Shown in pieces: positions 1-7,389 of a DNA stretch of 25,016 nt (within the stretch, counting starts at the first letter, position 1; every line of letters begins with the position of its first letter). The notes under the pieces are model-generated. The model made no database searches. It was not told the DNA's origin and was given only the letters and a program-made list of their open reading frames with translations. The stretch lies in assembly GCA_003486385.1 (NCBI GenBank), contig DNFT01000014.1:1-25016 (forward strand), written 5' to 3'. This stretch comes from Eubacterium sp. GTDB lineage: Bacteria > Bacillota > Clostridia > Lachnospirales > Lachnospiraceae. Position numbers and translations under genes: made by a program.

Positions 1-130
1 TGTTCTTAGAACTCTGTTCACATACTAGCCTGAACCGGCACGGATGCCGGTTCAGAAGCAATGCATACAAGGATGTATGCCTGCTTCGGTGGCGGACGTT
101 TAGAAAGCCTATTTCAGAGTTCTTAGAACA
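1..130. repeat. Multi-hairpin element closed by a 16-bp inverted repeat
   Basis: The arms TGTTCTTAGAACTCTG (1-16) and CAGAGTTCTTAGAACA (115-130) are inverted copies with one central mismatch. Each arm also contains the near-palindrome GTTCTTAGAAC. Inside lie a perfect 11-bp stem with a 4-nt loop (30-40/45-55) and a second stem, AAGCA (56-60)/TGCTT (82-86) continued by GCATACA (63-69)/TGTATGC (74-80) around the loop AGGA. The result is a branched, cloverleaf-like fold on either strand. No coding potential is evident. It could be a small mobile (MITE-like) element or a structured RNA gene. I do not recognise the family, and the element could extend left of the window. Confidence 0.6.
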
Positions 131-270
131 TCTTGCTTCGGACAATGGAGCTGATATGTATAAATATAATACGTTATACACTTGTCATTAAATTGGCATG
201 TTTTGCCCCTAACATCATTAGAACATCCATATACAAACTTCGGGTGGCAAAACACGCTCTATAAACTTAG

Positions 271-1416
271 TTACGCGAACGCCTTTTCCAAATCCGCAAT
301 AAGATCCTCAATATCCTCAATTCCAACCGACAGTCTGAGCAGGCTCTCCGTAATTCCATTTCTCTCCTTTACCTCCGCCGGAACATCCGGATGTGTCTGC
401 AGTGTCGGATATGTCAGAAGTGTCTCCACACCTCCAAGGCTCTCGGCAAAGCTTATCAGCTTCACGCTGTTCAGAACCTTCACCGCACTCTCCTTCGACT
501 CCATCTCGAAGGAAATCATGCTTCCGAAGCCCCTTGCCTGCTTCTTCATAATATTATGTCCTGGATGATTTTCAAAGCCCGGATAGTACACCCTCTTGAC
601 CTTCGGATTAGCCTTAAGCCACTCTGCCAGCTTAGCCGCATTGGCCTGCTGCCTCTCCATGCGGATTCCAAGTGTCTTTATTCCCCTGAGGACAAGCCAG
701 CTGTCAAACGGCGAAAGATTCGCACCTGTTGTCTTAGAGACGTACAGTATCCTCTCAGCCAGAGCCTCATCCTTCACAACAACGAAGCCTGAGAGGGTAT
801 CATTGTGACCACACAAAAACTTGGTTCCGCTGTGAACCACAATGTCTGCTCCGAGCTCAAGCGGATTCTGAAGATAGGGTGACAAAAATGTATTGTCCAC
901 GATGAGAAGTATGCCATATTTTTGGGTAATCTCTGCAACCTTGGCAATGTCTGTCACATTCATCATAGGGTTAGTCGGTGTCTCAATATACACTGCCTTG
1001 GTCTCCGGGCGGATATACTTTTCAACATCCTCCTTGCTTGTATCCACATACTCGACCTCATAGCCGTTTTTCTTGGAAATATTGTCGAAAAGTCTGACGC
1101 TTCCGCCGTACAGGTCATCACCTGCTATTACATGTGAACCCTGTGAAAATATCTCCATCGCAACTGTTATCGCTGCCATTCCTGATGAAAATGCGTAAGC
1201 ATATGTCCCCTTTTCAAGTGATGCCACCACGCTCTCAAGCTGGTTTCTTGTCGGATTGGAAAGTCTGCTGTAATCATAGCCGGAGCTTACGCCAACCTGT
1301 GGATGCTGGAATGTCGCTGTCTGGTAAATCGGATAGCTGAGTGCTCCGTAGTGCTTCTCGTCCCCCTGTTCTCTTTCCTCTCCGTATATACATCGTGTAT
1401 TTATTCCGTAACTCAT
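271..1416 (-). CDS. PLP-dependent trans-sulfuration enzyme (cystathionine gamma-synthase/lyase or beta-lyase type)
   Basis: This is a 381-aa cytosolic enzyme of the Cys/Met metabolism PLP family, acting on cystathionine, homocysteine or cysteine-type substrates. Visible landmarks are YDYSRLSNPTRNQLE (47-61), SSGMAAI (78-84), the DLYGG loop (101-105), the PLP-ring aspartate in VDNTF (D174) and the Schiff-base lysine in HSGTKFLCGH (K199). The length fits cystathionine synthases and lyases (about 380 aa) rather than O-acetylhomoserine sulfhydrylases (about 430 aa). The reaction cannot be fixed from sequence alone. The first ATG (1422) lies only 2 nt from GGAG, while the second (1416, MSYGINT) is 8 nt away, so 1416 is taken as the start. 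Its promoter region is shared with the metNIQ operon. Confidence 0.9.
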   Translation of the reverse strand: MSYGINTRCIYGEEREQGDEKHYGALSYPIYQTATFQHPQVGVSSGYDYSRLSNPTRNQLESVVASLEKGTYAYAFSSGMAAITVAMEIFSQGSHVIAGDDLYGGSVRLFDNISKKNGYEVEYVDTSKEDVEKYIRPETKAVYIETPTNPMMNVTDIAKVAEITQKYGILLIVDNTFLSPYLQNPLELGADIVVHSGTKFLCGHNDTLSGFVVVKDEALAERILYVSKTTGANLSPFDSWLVLRGIKTLGIRMERQQANAAKLAEWLKANPKVKRVYYPGFENHPGHNIMKKQARGFGSMISFEMESKESAVKVLNSVKLISFAESLGGVETLLTYPTLQTHPDVPAEVKERNGITESLLRLSVGIEDIEDLIADLEKAFA

Positions 1417-1557
1417 AGTCATTTCTCCTTCCGAAATTTCTGTTTTTACAGCGGATTCCTACAGCCACCAATTACTTAATCCGGCTTTTTATTCGCCCTT
1501 AATTCTGTCAAATCAATCTCCTGTTTCCGACACGTCCTTTGTTGTATGCCTTTCTAT

Positions 1558-1620
1558 GTCTAAAAGTATACCAAACCTATAGGAAAAGTGTTAATACAGC
1601 ATTTTTATAATTTGATATAG
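1558..1620 (-). promoter_or_regulatory. Promoter and candidate operator of the trans-sulfuration gene
   Basis: On the minus strand TTAACA (1589-1594) and TATACT (1565-1570) are 18 nt apart, with the palindrome CCTATAGG in the spacer. The 63 bp at 1558-1620 match 6366-6428 upstream of metN at 55 of 63 positions with no gap. Conservation extends upstream of the -35 box, as expected for a shared regulator site. The predicted leader is about 140 nt, with no SAM riboswitch or T-box motif that I can see. An Rrf2-type (CymR-like) regulator is possible because of the ATAGG core, but this is inference. Confidence 0.7.
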
Positions 1621-1688
1621 ATTACACCTATAACTGTTTTTTTGCTATTATTCTCAGCCTATTTCTGTTAAAAATCAAAAGCTTCAGT

Positions 1689-1847
1689 AAAGCGGACATT
1701 CGCAATCCGCTTTCGCTGCTTGCTCATGAACGCAGTCGCTTTGCGAACTGTCAGTGGGAGCTTTTAACTCCCACTGACATAAGCATCCCCCTTACCCCCG
1801 CTTAGTGCTCTACACACTTGAAGCGGGGGATTGCTTATTCTGCGTTC
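1689..1847. ncRNA. Candidate structured RNA or insertion-element end relic
   Basis: There is no gene here, but several helices are nested. A hairpin AAAGCGGA/TCCGCTTT occupies 1689-1713. An outer helix GAACGCAG (1728-1735)/CTGCGTTC (1840-1847) encloses two more: a perfect 11-bp stem (1750-1760/1768-1778, 7-nt loop) and a stem AAGCA (1781-1785)/TGCTT (1832-1836) continued by CCCCCGCTT (1795-1803)/AAGCGGGGG (1821-1829). Such compact branched folding resembles guide-RNA or end structures of IS200/IS605 and IscB-type elements, but no transposase or nuclease gene is adjacent. Strand and family are not determined. Confidence 0.5.
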
Positions 1848-1956
1848 AAACTGTCCGCGTGGGTATTTCAACAGCTTTTTCTCCAAATATACCCATTTAT
1901 TGTGTTTTTCTGCTGTTTTCTGAGCCATTTTGGGTATAATACTCTTTTGACAACAA

Positions 1957-2006
1957 AAAATACCCTCGAAATGCCTGAAAAACAACATTTCAAGGGTATT
2001 TTTTTC
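1957..2006. terminator. Bidirectional terminator downstream of the met operon
   Basis: The stem AAATACCCT-C-GAAATG (1958-1973) pairs with CATTTC-A-AGGGTATTT (1986-2001), with one C/A mismatch. It is followed by seven T on the plus strand (1999-2005) and by six T on the minus strand (complement of 1955-1960). On the minus strand it lies about 85 nt past the stop of the M20 gene and would end the metNIQ-M20 transcript. A larger inverted repeat, TGGGTATAATA (1931-1941)/TATTATACCCA (2018-2028), encloses it. Confidence 0.75.
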
Positions 2007-2092
2007 ATCATTTGTAATATTATACCCAATCAGGTATCAGTGGAGAGCAAAATAACTTTTCACCACAACATCGTGATATTTATCCATAGTCC

Positions 2093-3445
2093 CTATTTCT
2101 GTGTGTCAAAATGTGGCTCTCCGCCAATCTTTGTACTAATCATTGATTCCATGAAATCAATATACTCCTGCTTTGTGAAAACAGGCTTATAGTCATCGAC
2201 AAGTCTCCTCGCCGCCTCAGCGCCGCCCTTTAAGAATCTGTAGGCTGTGAGCGCGAATATCTTGGCAGTCACTATGTAGGCAAGTTCCTCGTCATTGATG
2301 TCAAAATCAACGCTGTGAAGTCCGCTTCCGGCCGCTCCACCTGTATTAAACGTAAAAACCGGCTGAATATGCTGTACATCACCGACATCTGTTGAACCTC
2401 CGCTTGGCTTATTAGTCCCATCAAAAACATTTACATTGTACTTATCACCTGCCGCAAGACGTGCCGCCTCGACAAGCTCATCCGGAGCATCAACCGGAAT
2501 TGTCGGAAGATATCCTGGCATTGTCTCTATCTCAACCTGTGCTCCCACCGCAACTGCACCCGCTAAGAATGCTCTGTCCGTTTTCTCTGAGGCGTCCAGA
2601 ATTGCCTCCGTGTTGTTCGCCCTCACAAGAGTCTCAATAACCGCCTCATTCGGAATGACATTTACAAGGTCGCCGCCCTTTGTCATAATCGGATGCACCC
2701 TCACCATGTCCTTGTCCTGGAATGTCTCTCTCTGATATTGAAGTGCCGTAAGACCGATGGCTGCTGCATTGAGCGCGTTCACTCCAAGGTGCGGGCTTCC
2801 CGCGGCATGTGCCGCCTTGCCCTTGTAGCGGATGACCTTGCTCACAAAGCCATTGCCGCTTCCCTTCCTTATCACGACCTCATTTCCTATGGCGGTATGA
2901 TGTGCAAGATTGATGTCGATGTCATCGAAGGCACCAATCCTTATCAGCTCGCACTTGCCACCGCCGTATCTTATTTTTCCCTCGTTCTTCAGCTTATTCT
3001 TGAACTCAATCTCACCGTACTCCTCAGCGGGAACCGCAAAGAAAACCACCTGACCGTCAAGTGCCTGTGCAACCTCCTTGTCTGCAAGCGCGATTGCCGC
3101 ACCCACAACTCCGGCAAGCTGGCTGTGATGTCCACAGCAATGTGCACCGTCCGTCTCCTTATTCGCATATTTATGCTCCGGTATCCTGAGTGCGTCCAGC
3201 TCACCTATAAGTGCAAGACTCACATTATCCTTCTTATCCTGATTGAGGTAGCCCTTAACGCCTGTTACCGCAAGCCCCTCCTTCGTCTCAAGCCCAAGAG
3301 CCTTTAACTCATCCGCAAATTTTCCTGCAGTACGGAACTCCTTGTAGCCAAGCTCCGCATGTGTGTATATGTCCCTCGCGAAATCCACGATTTTTTCCCT
3401 GTTGTCATCAATGATTTTAATTATCTTCTCTTCTATTTTATCCAT
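2093..3445 (-). CDS. M20-family metal-dependent amidohydrolase, last gene of the met operon
   Basis: This 450-aa protein is a cytosolic M20 (M20D-like, AbgB/aminoacylase-like) hydrolase that would cleave an amide bond in N-acylated amino acids or small peptides. Metal-site motifs are visible: GELDALRIPEH (81-91), HCCGHHSQ (102-109), the catalytic glutamate pair PAEEYGE (139-145), an AHHTA segment and a late HSVDFDINDE. A lid/dimerisation domain is expected in the middle. GGAAGG upstream of the ATG supports the start. It follows metQ after 91 nt with no terminator, so it is probably cotranscribed with metNIQ. By context it may release methionine or cysteine from imported N-acyl or peptide forms; the substrate is not established. 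Confidence 0.85.
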   Translation of the reverse strand: MDKIEEKIIKIIDDNREKIVDFARDIYTHAELGYKEFRTAGKFADELKALGLETKEGLAVTGVKGYLNQDKKDNVSLALIGELDALRIPEHKYANKETDGAHCCGHHSQLAGVVGAAIALADKEVAQALDGQVVFFAVPAEEYGEIEFKNKLKNEGKIRYGGGKCELIRIGAFDDIDINLAHHTAIGNEVVIRKGSGNGFVSKVIRYKGKAAHAAGSPHLGVNALNAAAIGLTALQYQRETFQDKDMVRVHPIMTKGGDLVNVIPNEAVIETLVRANNTEAILDASEKTDRAFLAGAVAVGAQVEIETMPGYLPTIPVDAPDELVEAARLAAGDKYNVNVFDGTNKPSGGSTDVGDVQHIQPVFTFNTGGAAGSGLHSVDFDINDEELAYIVTAKIFALTAYRFLKGGAEAARRLVDDYKPVFTKQEYIDFMESMISTKIGGEPHFDTQK

Positions 3446-3536
3446 ACAATTTTCCTTCCATATTTCTTATATGCTGTGGAGTAATTGTCAAACTTAAAAC
3501 CCTAAATTTGCAACCGTTAAATTATTCGATTCACTT

Positions 3537-4376
3537 TTAGTACTCCGGTATTGACCACAGATTTCTGTACTCGCTCTCATTGTTAGCTTTCAGCCAGTCT
3601 GTAAACTCCTTAGACTGGTATGCCGCAACAATATCCTTAGCCCACTGTGTATCCTTGTCGGCATCCTTTACCACAACCTGAAGCCAGAAATCATCTGTCA
3701 GATTCTCATTAAAAAGTGCTGTTGAAGGGTCAATGCCGGCATTGTAGACAATACTGCCTGTTATAATACCATAGTCGTAATCTGCAAGTGTAGTGGCAAT
3801 TATATTTGTCGCAATATCAAGAAATTCAAGGTTGTATGGGTTCTCAGCAACATCCTCCGGACTTGCTGTGGCGTAATCTGTTCCTTCTTTTAACTTTATC
3901 CAGCCGATGTCCTGCAGCATTACAAATGCTCTCGCCATATTTCCTTCATCCTGCGGAACTGCTATCTTCATGCCATCGGAAATCTCGTCAAGCGATGAAT
4001 GTGTCTCCGAAAAAATTGAAGCCGGAACAGTAGGAATAGGTGTAAGTGCAACAAGATTTGAATTGTAGCTCTTGTTAAATGCATTCATATAAGCTATATG
4101 CTGCTCAACTGAGAAATCGACATCCCCATCTGCGATCGCCTCATCCGCATATTGAAGTGAAAGCTCTGACACCTTAAATGTATATCCCTGCTTTTCAAGT
4201 ATCGGGATTATATGCTCCTCGAACAATATTGTATATGGACCTGAGCCCTTCGCATATGTAAGCTCCTTCTTCTCCTCACCTGCTGATGAACTCCCCTTTT
4301 TACCACAGCCTGCCGCAAGTACTGCTGTTAACACTGCTAACCCAATCACTGCCAATCTCTTTCCAAACCTTCTCAT
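3537..4376 (-). CDS. metQ: Methionine ABC transporter substrate-binding lipoprotein
   Basis: A 279-aa NlpA/MetQ-family lipoprotein that binds methionine outside the membrane and delivers it to MetI. The signal peptide begins MRRFGKRLAVIGLAVL and ends in the lipobox LAAGC, with the lipidated Cys near residue 24 followed by a Lys/Ser-rich linker. Family features include the early LFEEHIIPILEKQGY segment, VDFSVEQHIAYMNAFN, KIAVPQDEGNMARAFVMLQDIGWIKL and a C-terminal WLKANNESEYRNLWSIPEY. The length is typical. GGGAGG precedes the ATG. A 192-bp gap separates it from metI upstream, unusually long for this operon type and containing an 11-bp-period repeat. Confidence 0.93.
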   Translation of the reverse strand: MRRFGKRLAVIGLAVLTAVLAAGCGKKGSSSAGEEKKELTYAKGSGPYTILFEEHIIPILEKQGYTFKVSELSLQYADEAIADGDVDFSVEQHIAYMNAFNKSYNSNLVALTPIPTVPASIFSETHSSLDEISDGMKIAVPQDEGNMARAFVMLQDIGWIKLKEGTDYATASPEDVAENPYNLEFLDIATNIIATTLADYDYGIITGSIVYNAGIDPSTALFNENLTDDFWLQVVVKDADKDTQWAKDIVAAYQSKEFTDWLKANNESEYRNLWSIPEY

Positions 4377-4394
4377 AATTCGTCCTCCCTTAAT

Positions 4395-4473
4395 ATTTTC
4401 TGCCTATTTTTTGCCTATTCTTTTATCTGTTTTTTGCTTGTTTCTGCCTGATTTCCGCTTGATTTCTGCATTA
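4395..4473. repeat. Degenerate 11-bp tandem repeat in the metI-metQ gap
   Basis: The plus strand reads in about 11-nt units of the type TTTCTGCCTGA: 4395-4405, 4406-4416, 4417-4429 (13 nt), 4430-4440, 4441-4451, 4452-4462 and 4463-4473. Only individual positions vary. The transcribed (minus) strand is therefore purine-rich, A/G with GC dinucleotides, just before the metQ ribosome binding site. It contains no gene. It could lengthen the untranslated linker and keep it unstructured so that metQ is translated well, but that is inference. Confidence 0.6.
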
Positions 4474-4568
4474 ATGCTCAGACTTCTATTTAACTGCTTT
4501 TTCCTTTTTTATAAAATATGCTCAAAATACTCACTATGATAACCTTATCAAGCTTCCGCCCAATGACC

Positions 4569-5237
4569 TTATCTTCTGCGCGCCTTTCTCGCAAAATAGC
4601 TTCCAAGGCTCTGTATAAACTGTGTGATTATGATAAGTACAACCACCAGCGAATACATCAGGGTAAAATTAAATCTGTTGTAGCCGTAGTTCAATACCAG
4701 TGCCCCGATACCGCCTCCTCCGACATAGCCTGCCATCGCACTTGCCCCGATAAGTCCGACGATTCCTGTCGTGAGTGAAAGTATCACCGAGCCGAGCGAC
4801 TCAGGTAAAATGAACTTAGTTACAAGCTGGAGCGGTGTCGCTCCCATTGAAAGAGCCGCCTCTAAGATTCCGTTTCCGGTATCTAATAGTGAATTTTCAA
4901 ATAATCTTGTGAGAAGCGGTATCGCATTCACTGTGAGCGGAACTATCGCAGCGGTAGGGCCGATTCTTGTTCCGATAATAAATTTTGTCACCGGCATTAT
5001 TGCAACCAGAAGTACGACGAACGGTGTGCTTCTCACTATATTTATTATCACATTGATTATGTTGTACACCACTGCATTCGGATACAGACCGCCTTTTCTC
5101 GTAAATATAAGAACTACTGCCAGGATAAACGCAATCACGGTCGCGATTATCAGCGATATACCCACCATGTACAGCGTCTCAGCAAATGATGTGAGCAGCT
5201 TTTCATTTGATATACCCAGAAAATTTTCAAGTGCCAT
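4569..5237 (-). CDS. metI: Methionine ABC transporter permease
   Basis: A 222-aa inner-membrane permease of the MetI family (binding-protein-dependent transport fold) with about five hydrophobic membrane segments. The cytoplasmic EAA loop that contacts MetN is clear: EAALSMGATPLQLVTKFILPES. It is followed by the family's GLIGASAMAGYVGGGGIGALVLNYGYNRF stretch. IVRSTPFVVLL near residue 68 is also typical. The length is standard. AGGAGGG sits about 8 nt upstream of the ATG. It lies 21 nt after metN and is cotranscribed with it. Confidence 0.94.
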   Translation of the reverse strand: MALENFLGISNEKLLTSFAETLYMVGISLIIATVIAFILAVVLIFTRKGGLYPNAVVYNIINVIINIVRSTPFVVLLVAIMPVTKFIIGTRIGPTAAIVPLTVNAIPLLTRLFENSLLDTGNGILEAALSMGATPLQLVTKFILPESLGSVILSLTTGIVGLIGASAMAGYVGGGGIGALVLNYGYNRFNFTLMYSLVVVLIIITQFIQSLGSYFARKARRR

Positions 5238-5258
5238 ATTCTTTCCCTCCTTCTAATC

Positions 5259-6281
5259 TTACAAGCCTATCTCTGTGTAGCCTACGCCATGTTTTGTGAA
5301 ATACTGCTGTGCCCCATCAATCGCCTCGACGCTTCCGACTATATGGACAATTATTATTCCAAGCACTCTCTCCTGTATCTCGCTGATATTTGCAAACAGT
5401 ATGTTAGTTTCGACATCGTAATTCTTATTGACGCCGGATAAAACCGATTCCGTGCTGTCGCTGTCAAGAAACTTGAGCTTAAGCAGCTTATTATTCTTCT
5501 TTTCAGACTTGATACTTTCAACCAGAAGCTCGGGAACACTGTCATTTATGACTGTCTTTACAAAATTTCTTGTAATCTCCTGCTTCGGCTCGCTGAACAT
5601 CTCCAGCACCTCACCGCGCTCCACAATCCGTCCGTTCTCCATGACCGCCACATGATTACATATACTCTGTATGACATTCATCTCATGCGTTATGAGAACT
5701 ATAGTTATCTTCAGCTCCTTGTTAATCTTCTTTAGAAGCTTTAGTATCGCCTTGGTTGTCTTCGGGTCAAGTGCACTTGTGGACTCATCGCTCAAAAGTA
5801 TCGACGGCTCCGTTGCAAGCGCCCTCGCAATTCCCACTCGCTGCTTCTGTCCGCCGGACAGCTTCGACGGATATATGTCCCGCTTATCCGTAAGCTCAAC
5901 ATACTCTAAGACCTCCTCGACCTTCCTTTTTATCTGTTCCTTAGGAACATGATTTAAAACCAGTGGAAGTGCTATGTTCTCGTATACCGTCTTTGTTTCA
6001 AGGAGATTGAACTGCTGGAATATCATTCCAATCTTCTTTCTCTTCTTTCTAAGTTCGGATTTCCTGAGAGCGTTTATATCTTCGTCATCCACCAGAACCT
6101 GCCCCGATGTCGGAACCTCCAGTGCATTTATTGTTCTTATCAGTGTGGATTTTCCTGCACCCGAAAAACCGATTATTCCGTATATGTCTCCGTCCTCTAT
6201 CTTAAGACTCACATCATCTAACGCCCTGACCTCGCTCTCCTTGGTCTTGAAAATCTTGCTTACATTCCTTAACTCAATCAT
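5259..6281 (-). CDS. metN: Methionine ABC transporter ATPase
   Basis: A 340-aa ATPase that powers methionine uptake with MetI and MetQ. Walker A GFSGAGKST (38-46), Q-loop FQQFNLL (88-94), signature LSGGQKQR (141-148), Walker B ILLSDE (161-166) and the switch histidine in VLITHEM are all present. A C-terminal NIL regulatory domain (from about residue 265), which binds methionine in relatives, is intact. Walker B reads LSDES rather than the common LCDEA. The reading frame is open to 6332, but GGAGGGGG lies 4 nt before the ATG at 6281 (MIELRNVSKIF), so that start is used. It is the first gene of the operon. Confidence 0.94.
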   Translation of the reverse strand: MIELRNVSKIFKTKESEVRALDDVSLKIEDGDIYGIIGFSGAGKSTLIRTINALEVPTSGQVLVDDEDINALRKSELRKKRKKIGMIFQQFNLLETKTVYENIALPLVLNHVPKEQIKRKVEEVLEYVELTDKRDIYPSKLSGGQKQRVGIARALATEPSILLSDESTSALDPKTTKAILKLLKKINKELKITIVLITHEMNVIQSICNHVAVMENGRIVERGEVLEMFSEPKQEITRNFVKTVINDSVPELLVESIKSEKKNNKLLKLKFLDSDSTESVLSGVNKNYDVETNILFANISEIQERVLGIIIVHIVGSVEAIDGAQQYFTKHGVGYTEIGL

Positions 6282-6365
6282 ATATCCCCCTCCATCTGCT
6301 CTTTCCGGGAAGCTTCTGCCGTACCTATGCATCTTCTCTTTGAATCAGGTTTATTGCTATCTGTT

Positions 6366-6443
6366 GTCTGAAAGTATAGCAAACCTATAGGAAAAGTGTT
6401 AATACGGTGATTTTATAGTGTGATATAGGATTAAGTTATATCA
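6366..6443 (-). promoter_or_regulatory. Promoter and candidate operator of metNIQ-M20
   Basis: TTAACA (6397-6402) and TATACT (6373-6378) are separated by 18 nt with CCTATAGG in the spacer, identical in layout to the promoter at 1558-1620. Further upstream an inverted repeat TGATATA (6421-6427)/TATATCA (6437-6443) could be a second half of the operator. The transcript would start near 6366, leaving a leader of about 85 nt before metN, too short for a SAM riboswitch. Confidence 0.7.
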
Positions 6444-6473
6444 AATCATCTGTTATATTCCAAATATCCCCGA

Positions 6474-7388
6474 CTATTGTCCTTGCCGGTTATCCATAAT
6501 AGGAAAAACCATCTCTATAATAAATTCATCTTCCTCTATCCTTGCCCCGATTTCACCGCCCATTCTGTAAACCAGTTCCTTCGCGATGGCAAGTCCCAGC
6601 CCGGTTGAGGTTCTGCTCCTGGCGCTGTCCGCCTTGTAGAATCTGTCAAAGACATGGCAGACATCGATTTCTCCGGGATTTTTTACGAGATTGCTTATCC
6701 GAAGCACCGCATGTCCGCCCCTGTGCTCCAATGTAATGCTTATCTTTTTTTCCCCATGGTCGAGACCATTTTTTATAATATTGCGGATAACACGGCGAAG
6801 CCCCTGCACATTCCCGTTTATGCAGAGCACCTCCTCCGTAATCTGAATATCCGGCTCAAGCTCGTTCCTCACCCAGTCATCATAATATGAAAAAACTGTC
6901 TCCTTCAGAATCCTGTTAAGGCAGCACGGCGTAAGCTTCAGACTGTACGAGTCGTTTTTCAGCTTCGTGAAGGTGAACAGCTCCTCGAGCATCTCATTCA
7001 GGCTGTGTATCCTCTCATGGATAATACCCAGATACCTCCTCTGGTCGTCCACATTTTCGCAGTCCTCCATCAGCTGAAAATATCCGTCCAGGGAGGTCAA
7101 TGGCGTTCTTATATCATGCGAAAGGTTGGTGTAGGTGTCCGCAATCAGCGCCTCCTTCTCCAGATAACGGCGCTTTTCTTTTCTTCTCATATCCAGCAGC
7201 TCATTTAAAAGGTCAACAAGTCTGCCTATCCCGCCAAAGTCAAGCTCTCTGCTTATGAGCATATTGCTGTCCTGCTTCATCTGAAACGACAACTGGCGGC
7301 AGATGTCCTTCACCTGCCGCACATGCTTCCATAAAATAATAGCCTGCAAAATAATAATTCCCGCTAATATTCCAATGACAATATACAT
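6474..7388 (-). CDS. Small membrane sensor histidine kinase
   Basis: This 304-aa protein has one N-terminal membrane segment (residues 3-20), a short linker, a HisKA dimerisation domain with the phosphorylated histidine in NLSHDIRTPLTSL (H91), and a HATPase_c domain with N box NIIKNGLDHG, F box VFDRFYKADSARS and G box TGLGLAIAKEL. No extracytoplasmic sensor domain is visible, as in intramembrane-sensing kinases that work with antimicrobial-peptide ABC transporters. The G1-box aspartate appears replaced (VLRISN). The start at 7388 (MYIVIG) follows the permease stop by 1 nt, with AAGGGA inside the end of the permease gene, so translation is coupled. Its partner should be the response regulator at 9233-9916. 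Confidence 0.9.
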   Translation of the reverse strand: MYIVIGILAGIIILQAIILWKHVRQVKDICRQLSFQMKQDSNMLISRELDFGGIGRLVDLLNELLDMRRKEKRRYLEKEALIADTYTNLSHDIRTPLTSLDGYFQLMEDCENVDDQRRYLGIIHERIHSLNEMLEELFTFTKLKNDSYSLKLTPCCLNRILKETVFSYYDDWVRNELEPDIQITEEVLCINGNVQGLRRVIRNIIKNGLDHGEKKISITLEHRGGHAVLRISNLVKNPGEIDVCHVFDRFYKADSARSRTSTGLGLAIAKELVYRMGGEIGARIEEDEFIIEMVFPIMDNRQGQ

Positions 7389-7389
7389 T

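Noticed and set aside
200..253. Inverted repeat GTTTTGCC/GGCAAAAC as terminator of the trans-sulfuration gene
   Set aside because: The loop is 38 nt and no T run follows on the minus strand, so it is not a convincing terminator.
1423..1558. SAM riboswitch in the leader of the trans-sulfuration gene
   Set aside because: The leader is about 140 nt, lacks the conserved S-box core and has no terminator hairpin before the start codon.
1818..2192. 124-codon plus-strand reading frame
   Set aside because: It runs through the structured repeats and terminator and into the antisense of the M20 gene, and has no ribosome binding site or family resemblance.
2693..3307. 204-codon plus-strand reading frame
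   Set aside because: It lies wholly antisense to the well-supported M20 gene, with no translation signal.
4395..4473. CRISPR-like array
   Set aside because: Units are contiguous, only 11 nt and degenerate, with no spacers and no cas genes.
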